64,000 nt of DNA from an uncultured Candidatus Entotheonella sp. (lineage in GTDB: Bacteria; Tectomicrobia; Entotheonellia; Entotheonellales; Entotheonellaceae): assembly GCA_958295825.1 (NCBI GenBank), contig OY282375.1:3333489-3397488 (forward strand), given 5' to 3'. The notes beneath the pieces were generated by a model that saw nothing but the letters and a program-made list of their open reading frames with translations, did no database searches and was not told where the DNA came from. Positions 16,882-25,087 of this stretch are shown here, in pieces. Numbering within the stretch: the stretch's first letter is position 1; the number at the start of each line of letters is the position of its first letter. The position numbers and the translations under genes were made by a program.

Positions 16882-17190
16882 ATGCGTATCCCGTGGCTCG
16901 CCTGGAGCTTCATCCCCGGCTTGAATTGGGCGGCTTGGCTGCACGCCGCCATCTTGACACGGGTGCCGATGTACGGCGCGCTCGCCGTAGCTTACGCGGT
17001 GCCCTACGTGTTCATGCTCTGGACCCGCGCGCTGCCGCTGCGCATCCTCCTGTTGACTTGGGGGCTGGGCATCCTGCATACGCAGCTGCTGAAGAGCGAG
17101 ATCAACCAGCGTCTGGCGGCTCTGTCGGGCGCTTCCAACAGTGAGGCCGATCATGCGCATCAGGATCACGGTCGGAGAGGTAGCCCTTGA
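16882..17190 (+). CDS. Small membrane protein, unknown function
   Basis: 102 residues, starting MRIPWLAWSFIPGLNWAAWL. Three hydrophobic stretches (about residues 6-22, 30-48 and 53-68) are followed by a polar, His-rich tail (SEADHAHQDHGRRGS). The tail is read through the start region of the next gene, with which it overlaps by 38 bases. GGGCAGG lies upstream. No family is recognised. Gene order (MaoC pair, this, cyclophilin-fold protein, folP) suggests a single transcript. Confidence 0.6.
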   Translation: MRIPWLAWSFIPGLNWAAWLHAAILTRVPMYGALAVAYAVPYVFMLWTRALPLRILLLTWGLGILHTQLLKSEINQRLAALSGASNSEADHAHQDHGRRGSP

Positions 17191-17521
17191 GGCGGAGCTC
17201 AACGACACGGCAACCGCGGCGAAAATCGGCGAGGCGCTGCCGATTCGTACGTCGTTCAACACCTGGGGCGACGAAATCTACTTTTCCATCCCGGTCGATA
17301 CGGAACTGGATGACAGCGCCCAAGAGGTGGTGGAGATCGGCGACCTGGGCTACTGGCCGCCGGGCAAGGCGTTCTGCATCTTTTTCGGGCTGACGCCGGC
17401 CAGCGAGCCCGGCAGGATCATGCCCGCCAGCGCCGTCAACGTCATCGGCAAGGTGGAAGGCGACGCCACGCTGTTCAAGCAGGCCATGCGGGCGCGCGAG
17501 GTCGTGCTGGAAGCGTTGTAA
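17153..17521 (+). CDS. Cyclophilin-like fold protein (TM1367 family)
   Basis: 122 residues. The family signature is clear: IRITVGEVALEAELNDTATA at the N terminus, TWGDEIYFSIPV in the middle, and DLGYWPPGKAFCIFFGLTPA, then PASAVNVIGKVEGDA. Proteins of this family have a cyclophilin beta-barrel but lack proven isomerase activity; their role is unknown. ATG 17153 is preferred over GTG 17141 because the conserved sequence begins with it. It overlaps the preceding membrane-protein gene. Confidence 0.85.
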   Translation: MRIRITVGEVALEAELNDTATAAKIGEALPIRTSFNTWGDEIYFSIPVDTELDDSAQEVVEIGDLGYWPPGKAFCIFFGLTPASEPGRIMPASAVNVIGKVEGDATLFKQAMRAREVVLEAL

Positions 17522-17552
17522 GCCAAGCGCCGCTGCCGAGAAAGAACCCCCC

Positions 17553-18773
17553 ATGCTGGCCCGCCTGCTACCCCGACACGGCAACACCCCGATAGCCGAT
17601 GAACTGACCCGCATGGGACACCCGGCGCCTAGCAACGTACCCGCCCCATCCGCCGGGCATGTCGCCTGCAAACTAATCGACGTTCCCCGAGACATCGCCG
17701 TCGCTCTGGGTACTTGGCTGCGTCAAGTGCCAAGCGGCTGGTGCGTCGACGCGCCGCGCGACGATGGCGACGCGGTAGACGTCCTGTGGGGGGGCACGAA
17801 GGAGTTGCCCGGCTCGTTGCGCGAGGCCGCCGACGATCAGCCGGCGCTGCGGCCCGTGGCGGATGCGCTGGAACAGATGCGGTGTCTGCAAGCGGGCAGC
17901 CCGCATGCCTTGGTGCTGGGGCAGACGGCGTGGTCGCTGCCGCTCCGCACCCGCGTGATGGGCATTTTGAACGTGACGCCGGATTCGTTTTCCGACGGCG
18001 GCCTGTATTGCGAGCCCGAACGCGCCCTGGCGCGTGCCGAGGCCATGCTGGCAGAGGGGGCCGACCTGATCGACGTCGGCGGTCAGTCGTCGCGTCCGGG
18101 TTCGGAGCCGGTGCCGGCAGCGGTAGAGCGGGAACGCGTGGTGCCGGTGGTGCGGGAAATCGTCAAACGCCATGACGCGCTGGTGTCGGTCGATACCTAC
18201 CGAGCCGAGGTCGCCGCTGCCGTGCTGGACGCCGGCGCGGTCATGGTGAATGACATCAGCGCCCTGCGTTTCGACCCGGGCATGGCGCCGTTGCTTGCCC
18301 ACCGCGGCGCGGCGGTGGTTCTGATGCACATGCAGGGAACGCCCCGGACCATGCAGCAGGCGCCGGCGTATCACCACGTGATCGACGACATTTACGGGTT
18401 CCTGCGTGCGCGCCTGCACGACGCCGTGCAGGCCGGCATCAAGCGGCAGCGCATCGTGCTGGACCCCGGTTTCGGTTTCGGCAAGACGGTCGCGCACAAC
18501 CTGGACCTGCTGCGCGGCCTGGACCATCTGGGCGCCCTGGGACAGCCGCTGCTGGTCGGCACGTCGCGCAAGTCGTTCCTGGGGCGCGTGCTGCAGCGTC
18601 CGGTCGAAGACCGGCTTGGGGGCAGCCTTGCCAGCGCGTTGTGGGCGGCGCAACGGGGCGCGGCTCTGGTTCGCGTGCATGACGTGGGCGCCACCGCGCA
18701 GGCACTGCTCGAAGGCTTGGATGCGCCCCCCGCCGAAACATCCTGCCAATTGGGACCGCATCGCGGCCGCTAA
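17553..18773 (+). CDS. folP: Dihydropteroate synthase with N-terminal extension
   Basis: 406 residues. It condenses p-aminobenzoate with dihydropterin diphosphate in folate synthesis. The catalytic TIM barrel occupies residues ~130-395: MGILNVTPDSFSDGG (diphosphate loop), LIDVGGQSSRPGSEP, SVDTYRAEVAAAVLDAGA, VMVNDISAL, LMHMQGTP, DPGFGFGKT and LVGTSRKSFLG. Standard enzymes are ~280 residues; here ~125 extra residues precede the barrel (PSAGHVACKLIDVPRDIAVA, then VADALEQMRCLQAG). Similar long forms occur in some deltaproteobacteria and archaea. ATG 17553 is the first in the frame but its ribosome site is weak, so a shorter start is possible. No folding partner such as glmM lies adjacent. Confidence 0.9.
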   Translation: MLARLLPRHGNTPIADELTRMGHPAPSNVPAPSAGHVACKLIDVPRDIAVALGTWLRQVPSGWCVDAPRDDGDAVDVLWGGTKELPGSLREAADDQPALRPVADALEQMRCLQAGSPHALVLGQTAWSLPLRTRVMGILNVTPDSFSDGGLYCEPERALARAEAMLAEGADLIDVGGQSSRPGSEPVPAAVERERVVPVVREIVKRHDALVSVDTYRAEVAAAVLDAGAVMVNDISALRFDPGMAPLLAHRGAAVVLMHMQGTPRTMQQAPAYHHVIDDIYGFLRARLHDAVQAGIKRQRIVLDPGFGFGKTVAHNLDLLRGLDHLGALGQPLLVGTSRKSFLGRVLQRPVEDRLGGSLASALWAAQRGAALVRVHDVGATAQALLEGLDAPPAETSCQLGPHRGR

Positions 18774-19014
18774 CGTCCGCCTCGCTCTGCCGCTGTTCGC
18801 CGGCCAAGTCTTCGACGTGCGGAGAGGGTTAGCAAAACGGCACGCTCATATGCGACACTTAGCCTCTGACGGTTTTCAGGCTGTCAGCCTATCTGACCTA
18901 CTGAGAGTCGCCAGTGTTGGTTCCTGGGGATCCTCCTAACGTGACCTTTTCTCATCCCCCTCCAGAAATCACTCAGTGGCCATTCTGGGGGCTTATCAGC
19001 AAGGAGAATGAGCG

Positions 19015-19146
19015 ATGAAATCCTGGCAAGTGGTTTCCGTATTCAGTTTGGCGGCGGTGCTCACAGCCTGCGGAGGAGGGTTAACAGTATCGTTCGATGG
19101 CTTCGAGACGTGGACTGTGACCCCCCCCCCCACGGGTTGGGTTTAA
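19015..19146 (+). CDS. Very small lipoprotein, frame ends after a poly-C tract
   Basis: A 43-codon reading frame starts at ATG 19015, with AGGAG eight bases upstream. It reads MKSWQVVSVFSLAAVLTACG: a short positive start, a hydrophobic core and a lipobox LTAC, so the Cys would be lipidated by Lgt and the signal cut by signal peptidase II. The mature part is short (GGGLTVSFDGFETWTV, then prolines). An 11-base run of C lies at 19121-19131. A one-base change there would switch to a frame reading RVGFNRPPPSNTCPDGSIVW and beyond, ending near 19236. The real product could thus be about 70 residues, with the run either a sequencing error or a slippage switch. Confidence 0.55.
   Translation: MKSWQVVSVFSLAAVLTACGGGLTVSFDGFETWTVTPPPTGWV
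19121..19131 (+). repeat. Homopolymer run of 11 C
   Basis: A run of eleven cytosines inside the small lipoprotein frame. Runs of this length are rare in coding sequence and are the classical substrate for slipped-strand frame switching in surface genes, as well as a common assembly error. Confidence 0.9.
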
Positions 19147-19333
19147 TCGGCCGCCGCCAAGCAACACCTGTCCTGACGGATCAATCGTCTGGAATATCTT
19201 TGACTGCCCGCTTGCCACGCCGTCCAGATTACCGTACTGATCTCGTTGACATATAGCGGTCCGCGTTCGTATGTCTGGCCTACTGCGGATACTCCATACA
19301 ATCATGCGAAAACCGCTCTAAGGACATTCCACC

Positions 19334-20719
19334 ATGCCGTCATCGCCGACCTCCTGGAAGGGCTGTCGGGTGACCGTCATGGGCCTCGGCTCATTCGGCG
19401 GCGGGACCGGTTTGGCCCGCTATCTCGCCGAGCAAGGTGCCTCGGTCACAGTGACCGATTTGAAAGACGCCACCGCCTTGCCAGACGCCCTGGAGGCGCT
19501 GCGGGGTTTGTCCATCCGTTTCGTGCTGGGCGAACACCGCGACGGCGATTTCATCGACACCGACCGCGTGTTCGTCAATCCCGCCGTGTCGCTCACCTCG
19601 CCGTATCTGCAACTGGCGCGCTCGCGCGGGGTGCCGCTGGACAGCGAACTGAACCTGTTCGTGCGCCAGTGCGCCGGAAGCATCGTCGGCATCACCGGCA
19701 GCGTTGGCAAAACCACCACCACCTCGCTGCTGGCCAGCATCCTGCAAGCCCACGATGCCCGCACCTTGGTCGGCGGCAACATCGGTGGCTCGCTGCTGTC
19801 CCGCCTGCCCGACATCGAGCCCGACACCCCGGTGGTGCTGGAAATCTCCAGTTTTCAACTGGAGCACCTCGACTGGCTCGGCTACAGTCCACCCTTGGCC
19901 GTCGTACTCAATCTGGCCCCCAACCATCTCGACCGCCACGGCACCATGGCGGCCTACCAGGCGGCCAAGGAGGTCATTCTGGCCTATCAGACGCCGGACG
20001 ACGTGGCGGTCCTTAACTGGGACGACCCCACGGTCCGGGCTATGGCGGCCCGCGGTCGTGGTCGTCGTTTGTTTTACAGCGTCCACGAACCGCTGGACGC
20101 CGGCGTTTACCGCGACGGCAACGCCCTCGTGCTGGCTTCGGGTGGCGAACACCGCGTGCTCTGTCACGACTCCGACCTGCGTTTGCGCGGCCTGCACAAC
20201 CTCGGCAACGCCGCCGCCGCCGCCGCTGCCGCCGCCACCCTGGGCGTGCCACCAGCCACCATTGCCAGCGGCCTGCAAGCATTCGCCGGCCTGCCGCACC
20301 GGCTGGAATGGGTCGTCGACAAGGGCGGTGTCGCCTATTACAACGACTCCAAAGCCACCACGCCGTTTTCCACCCAGTGCGCCCTGCAGGCGTTTGAACA
20401 GCCCGTTCTGCTGCTCGCCGGCGGCTACGACAAAGGCACCCCGTTCGACGACCTCGCCCACGTCATGCAATCCTGCGTCCGGGTCGCGTTCCTGTACGGC
20501 AACACCGCCCCCAAAATCGCCGCCGCCCTCGAACGGGTGCCCACCCCGCCCGCCGTCATCCAACTCTCCACTTTGGACGCCGCCCTGCACCGTGCCGCCG
20601 CCCTCGCCCGGCCCGGCGACGTCGTTCTTCTCTCTCCCGCCTGCGCGAGCTATGACCAGTTTCCCCACTACGAAGCCCGCGGCGACCACTTCCGTGCCCT
20701 GGTCGGTAATTTGCCGTAG
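19334..20719 (+). CDS. murD: UDP-N-acetylmuramoyl-L-alanine--D-glutamate ligase
   Basis: 461 residues. It adds D-Glu to UDP-MurNAc-L-Ala in the cytoplasm during peptidoglycan precursor synthesis. Domains: N-terminal Rossmann-like UDP-binding domain (VTVMGLGSFGGGTGLARYLA), central ATPase domain with the Mur ligase P-loop GITGSVGKTTTTSLL and LEISSFQLE, LNLAPNHLDRHGTM, then the C-terminal domain with YYNDSKATTPFST (binding loop) and LLAGGYDKG. AAGGA is placed upstream of ATG 19334. The gene is alone; no mraY, ftsW or other dcw-cluster neighbours flank it, which is unusual for proteobacteria. Confidence 0.9.
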   Translation: MPSSPTSWKGCRVTVMGLGSFGGGTGLARYLAEQGASVTVTDLKDATALPDALEALRGLSIRFVLGEHRDGDFIDTDRVFVNPAVSLTSPYLQLARSRGVPLDSELNLFVRQCAGSIVGITGSVGKTTTTSLLASILQAHDARTLVGGNIGGSLLSRLPDIEPDTPVVLEISSFQLEHLDWLGYSPPLAVVLNLAPNHLDRHGTMAAYQAAKEVILAYQTPDDVAVLNWDDPTVRAMAARGRGRRLFYSVHEPLDAGVYRDGNALVLASGGEHRVLCHDSDLRLRGLHNLGNAAAAAAAAATLGVPPATIASGLQAFAGLPHRLEWVVDKGGVAYYNDSKATTPFSTQCALQAFEQPVLLLAGGYDKGTPFDDLAHVMQSCVRVAFLYGNTAPKIAAALERVPTPPAVIQLSTLDAALHRAAALARPGDVVLLSPACASYDQFPHYEARGDHFRALVGNLP

Positions 20720-20887
20720 GGCCATCCCGACTTGCCGTCGAGAGGGATTTATGAGTGGTGTTTAAGGGTTGACAGTGCCGTCAGGGCTGCTCTACATTGG
20801 CGCCCTTCTCAGGGGGTGCCGTCGTATTTGATACAACGCTTTTCCAAACAGTCAGCGGCGGCAGGAGAGCGGGGCGGGGGACACGAC

Positions 20888-22825
20888 ATGACGGCAAAGT
20901 GGGGCATATTCCTCTGTAACTGCCGACACACGCTGGCGCTTGACCCCCAACGGTTCGACCTTCTGACCTCACACGTTCAGTTCGCCACCCATCCCGACGA
21001 CGACTTGCAGGATTTCGCGGGCCTTGTTCACCGCGAACGCTGCACACACGCCATGATCGTCTGCTGCGATTCACCTGCCCGCTTTGAAGATGCTCTCCGG
21101 CCTGACATTGGCCCGAGCCCCAAGACTCACTTCGTCGATCTCAAGGAATCCTGTTTCGCGGTGCACGCCGACCCGCAGGAAGCGCACGACAAGGCCCGCC
21201 GCTTGCTGCGCGCGGCGCTGCAGGCGGCGGAGGCGCAGACGGAGCCCCGCTACCTTCCTTTGCGGAGCGATGGACGCGTTCTCATCGTTGCCGACGAACC
21301 GTTGGCCGGGAACCTCGCACGGCGGCTGAGCCGTGACAGCCGACCGATTCTTGTGCTGAGCCCGCACGCGTCTGCCGTCGAGCCGCTGCCTTCCTGGCGG
21401 GTTTACCGGGGCGAGTTGCTCGAGGCGTCCGGCCGGCTGGGGGATTTCCGTGCCGTCATCGGCTTACACGGCGGCGAGCAACAGGAACTCGTGGTCGATC
21501 AGGTGGTGACGCTCGCCGCCGACCCGGCGGCGGGCCCCACACGCACCGGTTACCATGTCCTCAACGGTGCCGATGCGGCTGACCTCGACCAGCTTGCCGG
21601 GCGCATCGATGATCTGACCGGTGACTTCCTGAAGATCGTGCACGTGGCGTACGACGCCGATATCTGCGCCGGCGGCGCGGCGGGCCGACAAGCCTGCGGG
21701 GCGTGCATCCCGGCATGTCCGTATAAGGCGATCCGGCGTGACCCGACAAACCCACTGCGCGTTGAGGTGGACCATCTGGCCTGTGAGGGATGCGGCGCCT
21801 GCAGTTCGGCTTGTCCGACGTCGGCCTTGCGGTTCACGGAGCCGTCGCCGCAGGCGTTGTACGCGCAACTCGCGGCACTGTTGGCGCCGAACAACGGCAA
21901 CGCGGATCAGGTGGTGGTCTTTCATTGCAGCGAACAGGGCAGGCGGCTCATCGAGGAAGCGGGACGACAGCCGTTGCCATACCCGTCCAAGGTACTCGGC
22001 GTGCAGGTGCCGTGTCTGCGGCACGTTTCCGCCGCGGCCATCCTGGGCGCCTTGCGGCTCGGCGCCGCGGGGGTGGGATTGCTCGGTTGCGCCGCGTGTC
22101 CGCACGGCGAGCGCGCCTTGTTGGAACGCACGCTGGCCTTCTGCCGCCTGACGCTGGAGGCGTTTGAATTGGGTCCGGGGCGGCTGCGGCTGTTCGTGAC
22201 CGCGGACGGTGGCGAGGCTGAGACCGTCTCCGACCTGACGCGTTTCGCCGAGTCCCTGCCCCCGGCGCCTATTCACTGGGACGGCAAACCCTGGCGCGTC
22301 ACCAGCGACCGGCAGGCGCTGACGGAGATCGTCGGCACGTTCATCGAACAACGCCGGCGCGAACCGGGTCGGCAACCCATTGACGCCGCGCTGCCGTTCG
22401 CCACGGCCGAGGTGGAAGCGGACGGCTGCACGCTGTGCCGCTCGTGCGTCAACGTTTGCCCGACGCACGCCTTCCGGCTGGATGAGCCGACGTCCTCCCT
22501 GCAGTTCAACCACTTTGCCTGCGTGGCCTGCGGGCTTTGCGAGACGCTGTGCCCGGAGAACGTCATCAGCCTGCAGCACGAGGTGGTGTTTACGCACGAG
22601 GCGCTGGATTACCGCACCGTGGTGCGCGACGAGATGGTGGCCTGTCTGCAATGCGGCAAACCCTTCATCAATCGAAAATCCCTGGACGCCATTCTGGCGA
22701 AAATGCTGCACCTCGGCCCTCTCATGGAGGCGTTCAGCGGCGCGCGGCAGAACCTGCTCAGAATGTGCCCCGACTGTCGTGCGGTGGCCGCCATGCAGGA
22801 AGTCGAACAAGGTTGGGAGCCGTGA
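20888..22825 (+). CDS. Multi-[4Fe-4S] protein with HdrA/MvhD-like segments, formate dehydrogenase-associated
   Basis: 645 residues, cytoplasmic (no signal). An N-terminal region begins WGIFLCNCRHTL. A ferredoxin-like 2[4Fe-4S] module follows at ~265-320 (CGACIPACPYKAI and CEGCGACSSACPTSAL). Next is a segment resembling the MvhD/FlpD hydrogenase iron-sulfur subunit (VPCLRHVSAAAILGALRLGA, then GCAACPHGE). A second 2[4Fe-4S] module lies at ~510-560 (CTLCRSCVNVCPTHAF and CVACGLCETLCPENVI). A CxxC...CxxC zinc-ribbon-like tail completes it (ACLQCGKPF; MCPDCRAV). Proteins of this build stand next to fdhD and a TorD-like chaperone in formate-dehydrogenase loci. It probably moves electrons or helps cofactor assembly. 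ATG 20888 follows a G-rich ribosome site; its stop overlaps the fdhD start. Confidence 0.82.
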   Translation: MTAKWGIFLCNCRHTLALDPQRFDLLTSHVQFATHPDDDLQDFAGLVHRERCTHAMIVCCDSPARFEDALRPDIGPSPKTHFVDLKESCFAVHADPQEAHDKARRLLRAALQAAEAQTEPRYLPLRSDGRVLIVADEPLAGNLARRLSRDSRPILVLSPHASAVEPLPSWRVYRGELLEASGRLGDFRAVIGLHGGEQQELVVDQVVTLAADPAAGPTRTGYHVLNGADAADLDQLAGRIDDLTGDFLKIVHVAYDADICAGGAAGRQACGACIPACPYKAIRRDPTNPLRVEVDHLACEGCGACSSACPTSALRFTEPSPQALYAQLAALLAPNNGNADQVVVFHCSEQGRRLIEEAGRQPLPYPSKVLGVQVPCLRHVSAAAILGALRLGAAGVGLLGCAACPHGERALLERTLAFCRLTLEAFELGPGRLRLFVTADGGEAETVSDLTRFAESLPPAPIHWDGKPWRVTSDRQALTEIVGTFIEQRRREPGRQPIDAALPFATAEVEADGCTLCRSCVNVCPTHAFRLDEPTSSLQFNHFACVACGLCETLCPENVISLQHEVVFTHEALDYRTVVRDEMVACLQCGKPFINRKSLDAILAKMLHLGPLMEAFSGARQNLLRMCPDCRAVAAMQEVEQGWEP

Positions 22826-23625
22826 TGCCATACGTCTACCGCTACGAAAACGGCGGCTTCGCGCAGTTCGAAAAGCCTGTGGTGCGCGAGCAGCCGCTCA
22901 CCATCATCGTCAATGGCGTCGAATTGGCGACCTTCCTGTGCACGCCGGTGAAGCTGGATTATCTGGTGATCGGCTTCCTGTGCTTCGAGGGCATCATTAG
23001 GGGTCTGGACGATATCCGCGCTTTGGACGTCGACGCCGACAACGGTGCGGTGGCGGTCGAACTGGGCACCGCCCTGGTACAGCCAAAGAAACGGGTCTTC
23101 ACCTCCGGTTGCGGCATGGGATTGACGTTCAGCATCGGGGCGTCGCACTACCCGCCGCTGCTCAGCGACCTGAGCCTGGCGCCGGACGATGTCTTTCCCC
23201 TCATGCGGCAGTTGTTCGACGGCGCCGACATGTACCGGGTGTCGCGCGGCATTCACGCTGCCGCCCTGAGCGACGGCGACCGGGTTTTGCTGTTGGCGGA
23301 GGACGTAGGACGTCACAACGCGCTCGACAAGATTCTCGGCGAGGCGTTGACACTGGGCATCCCCACGCAAGGTTGCATTCTCCTGACCACCGGTCGCATT
23401 TCGTCGGAGATGCTGCGCAAGGGCGCCCACATGGGAACGCCGTTTCTGATCTCGCGCACCTCGCCGACGACGCTGTCCATCGAGGCTGCCAAACGGCTCG
23501 GCGTTACGGTCATCGGCTACGTGCGGCGCAACAGCTTCAACGTCTACACGCACGCCGAGCGCCTGCTGCATCAGCCGTCCACCGCGGAGGTGAAAGCGGA
23601 AGCCGTTGCGGTGTCGGGAGACTGA
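22825..23625 (+). CDS. fdhD: Formate dehydrogenase accessory sulfurtransferase
   Basis: 266 residues. FdhD passes sulfur from IscS to the molybdenum/tungsten bis-MGD cofactor before its insertion into formate dehydrogenase. Motifs: REQPLTIIVNGVELATFLCT, KLDYLVIGFLCFEGII, the cysteine loop TSGCGMGLTFS, the highly conserved LAEDVGRHNALDKILGEAL, and TTGRISSEML. In the cysteine loop only one Cys is present (the second of the CxxC pair is not), a variant also found outside enterobacteria. Its ATG overlaps the stop of the Fe-S protein (TGATG), so the two are translationally coupled. Confidence 0.93.
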   Translation: MPYVYRYENGGFAQFEKPVVREQPLTIIVNGVELATFLCTPVKLDYLVIGFLCFEGIIRGLDDIRALDVDADNGAVAVELGTALVQPKKRVFTSGCGMGLTFSIGASHYPPLLSDLSLAPDDVFPLMRQLFDGADMYRVSRGIHAAALSDGDRVLLLAEDVGRHNALDKILGEALTLGIPTQGCILLTTGRISSEMLRKGAHMGTPFLISRTSPTTLSIEAAKRLGVTVIGYVRRNSFNVYTHAERLLHQPSTAEVKAEAVAVSGD

Positions 23626-23628
23626 CGC

Positions 23629-24066
23629 ATGCGCGACAAGAAAAGGCGCGGGCGCGGCAGAAAGCAGGGCAAGGAATTCATGGACGCCGCCCTCGACGCC
23701 TACAAACGCCACTTGGCGCTGTACAAATGGCGGCAGGTGATGGATGTGCAGAGCTCAAAGCTGGCTAGCAAAAGGATGGCGTCCGAGCAGGCTGTCCGCG
23801 AGGCGGGGCGGTTCCCGGGCCTGGGACCCTACCAGGACGTTTGGGAACGCTGGTGGGACGCGCAGGTGGTGGCCGTTGCCAGCTCTGAGGCACCGCTTTT
23901 GGAACGCATCGAGGCAGCCGTGGGTGGGGCGCTCAACGAGGAGATCACCACCCGGCGGCAGCGCGGCGACGCGCCGCTTGAGGATAGTTTGTCCTACAAG
24001 ATGTTCGTGGACCAGGCGTTGGATCGTCTGTTTGAGGAAGAGTCCGGCAGCCTGGAAGAACTGTGA
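23629..24066 (+). CDS. Hypothetical protein in the formate dehydrogenase maturation cluster
   Basis: 145 residues, highly basic N terminus (MRDKKRRGRGRKQGKEFMDA), then helical charged sequence with few hydrophobic stretches and no cysteine motif. No known domain recognised. It is three bases after fdhD and just before the TorD-like gene, so it belongs to the same transcript. It may be a specific assembly helper, by position only. Confidence 0.7.
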   Translation: MRDKKRRGRGRKQGKEFMDAALDAYKRHLALYKWRQVMDVQSSKLASKRMASEQAVREAGRFPGLGPYQDVWERWWDAQVVAVASSEAPLLERIEAAVGGALNEEITTRRQRGDAPLEDSLSYKMFVDQALDRLFEEESGSLEEL

Positions 24067-24080
24067 GGACGGGGGCTGGC

Positions 24081-24803
24081 ATGCTTCGAGACCAAGACCT
24101 CATGCACTTTCGGCAGACGTATTACCGCCTGTTCGTGCAGCTGTGGTGGAAAGAGCCGGAGACGGTTTTTATCGCGGCCCTGCGGGAGGACATGCCCGCG
24201 CGCACCAAGGCCGCGGCCGCGGTGCACCCCCTCATGGGTAGCGGCTGGCAGGTCATTGACGCCTATCTTGCCGACCACCCGCCCGGCGAGGTGGCGGTGG
24301 AGTTCAGCCAGTTGTTTCTGGAGCCGTTCGCCAAGGTAATCCGGCCCTATGCCTCGTATTACCTGACCGGGCAGTTCTTCACAGAGCCACTGAAGACGTG
24401 GCGCGGCTTCCTCAAGCAACTCGGCATCGAGAAACCGTCGCAGGGCTTTACCGACCCCGAGGACGTGCTGGCGTTCGAGTTGGACGTCATGCGGTGGCTG
24501 ATCGACAAGCAGGCGGCGGCCGACGACGCGGACCGCTGGCTGCGCCTGCAGGCCACGTGTCTCAAGGAGCATCTTTTGATCTGGGCGCCGAGTTGCGCGG
24601 CGGATATCGAACAGGCTCCGCAGGCAGCCTTCTATCGCGGCGCGGCGCAGCTCTTGCGCGGCTTTCTGGAAGTCGAGCAAAGCTGGTTCCGCGATTGGGG
24701 TCTGGACAACGTGGCCACCCTCGCCGAAGCCCGCGCCCATTACGGCGCCGGGCCGGAGTGGCGCGGGCCGTTGTTCGACGCGGCGGACGAAGGGGATGAG
24801 TGA
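24081..24803 (+). CDS. TorD/DmsD-family molecular chaperone
   Basis: 240 residues, all-helical. The characteristic stretch FSQLFLEPFAKVIRPYASYY and the LRLQATCLKEHLLIWAPSCA region match TorD-type chaperones that bind Tat signal peptides and folding molybdoenzymes. ATG 24081 (MLRDQDLMHF) is chosen over GTG 24063. It lies 14 bases after the preceding gene. In complete loci it escorts a formate dehydrogenase catalytic subunit; no such subunit is visible here. Confidence 0.82.
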   Translation: MLRDQDLMHFRQTYYRLFVQLWWKEPETVFIAALREDMPARTKAAAAVHPLMGSGWQVIDAYLADHPPGEVAVEFSQLFLEPFAKVIRPYASYYLTGQFFTEPLKTWRGFLKQLGIEKPSQGFTDPEDVLAFELDVMRWLIDKQAAADDADRWLRLQATCLKEHLLIWAPSCAADIEQAPQAAFYRGAAQLLRGFLEVEQSWFRDWGLDNVATLAEARAHYGAGPEWRGPLFDAADEGDE

Positions 24804-24838
24804 GCGTGTGCAAACCGGCACGATAAGGAGGTGAGCAG

Positions 24839-25087
24839 GTGATCGCAGGACGCATCAAGAAACTGGACGTTGCCAATCGCAAAGGCATCATTACCACACA
24901 TGAGGGCGAAGACGTCCCCGTCACGTTTCCCGACGGCGCGGTGATCGAGGTGGCCGAGCCCGAAACCATGGGCACGATGGGTGGCGACCTGGCCGACCTG
25001 CAGGAAGGCTTCGAGGTGGAGGTCGAAGTTGCCGATCGCGGCGCTGATGGCGATTTCCCCTGCGCCTTATTGCTGTGTGTCAGCTAG
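24839..25087 (+). CDS. Small beta-rich protein, C terminus cut by an IS5 end
   Basis: 82 codons from GTG 24839 (AAGGAGGTGAGCAG upstream). It reads IAGRIKKLDVANRKGIITTH and later VEVADRGADGDFPCALLLCV. An OB or cold-shock-like nucleic-acid-binding beta barrel is suggested by the GRIKKLD...GIITT opening but not proven. The stop codon TAG (25085-25087) lies inside the terminal CTAG of the IS5 element, so the natural end may have been longer and lost. Confidence 0.6.
   Translation: MIAGRIKKLDVANRKGIITTHEGEDVPVTFPDGAVIEVAEPETMGTMGGDLADLQEGFEVEVEVADRGADGDFPCALLLCVS

Noticed and set aside
19391-20725. 444-codon minus-strand open frame opposite murD
   Set aside because: Antisense shadow; no motifs, and murD has all ligase motifs.
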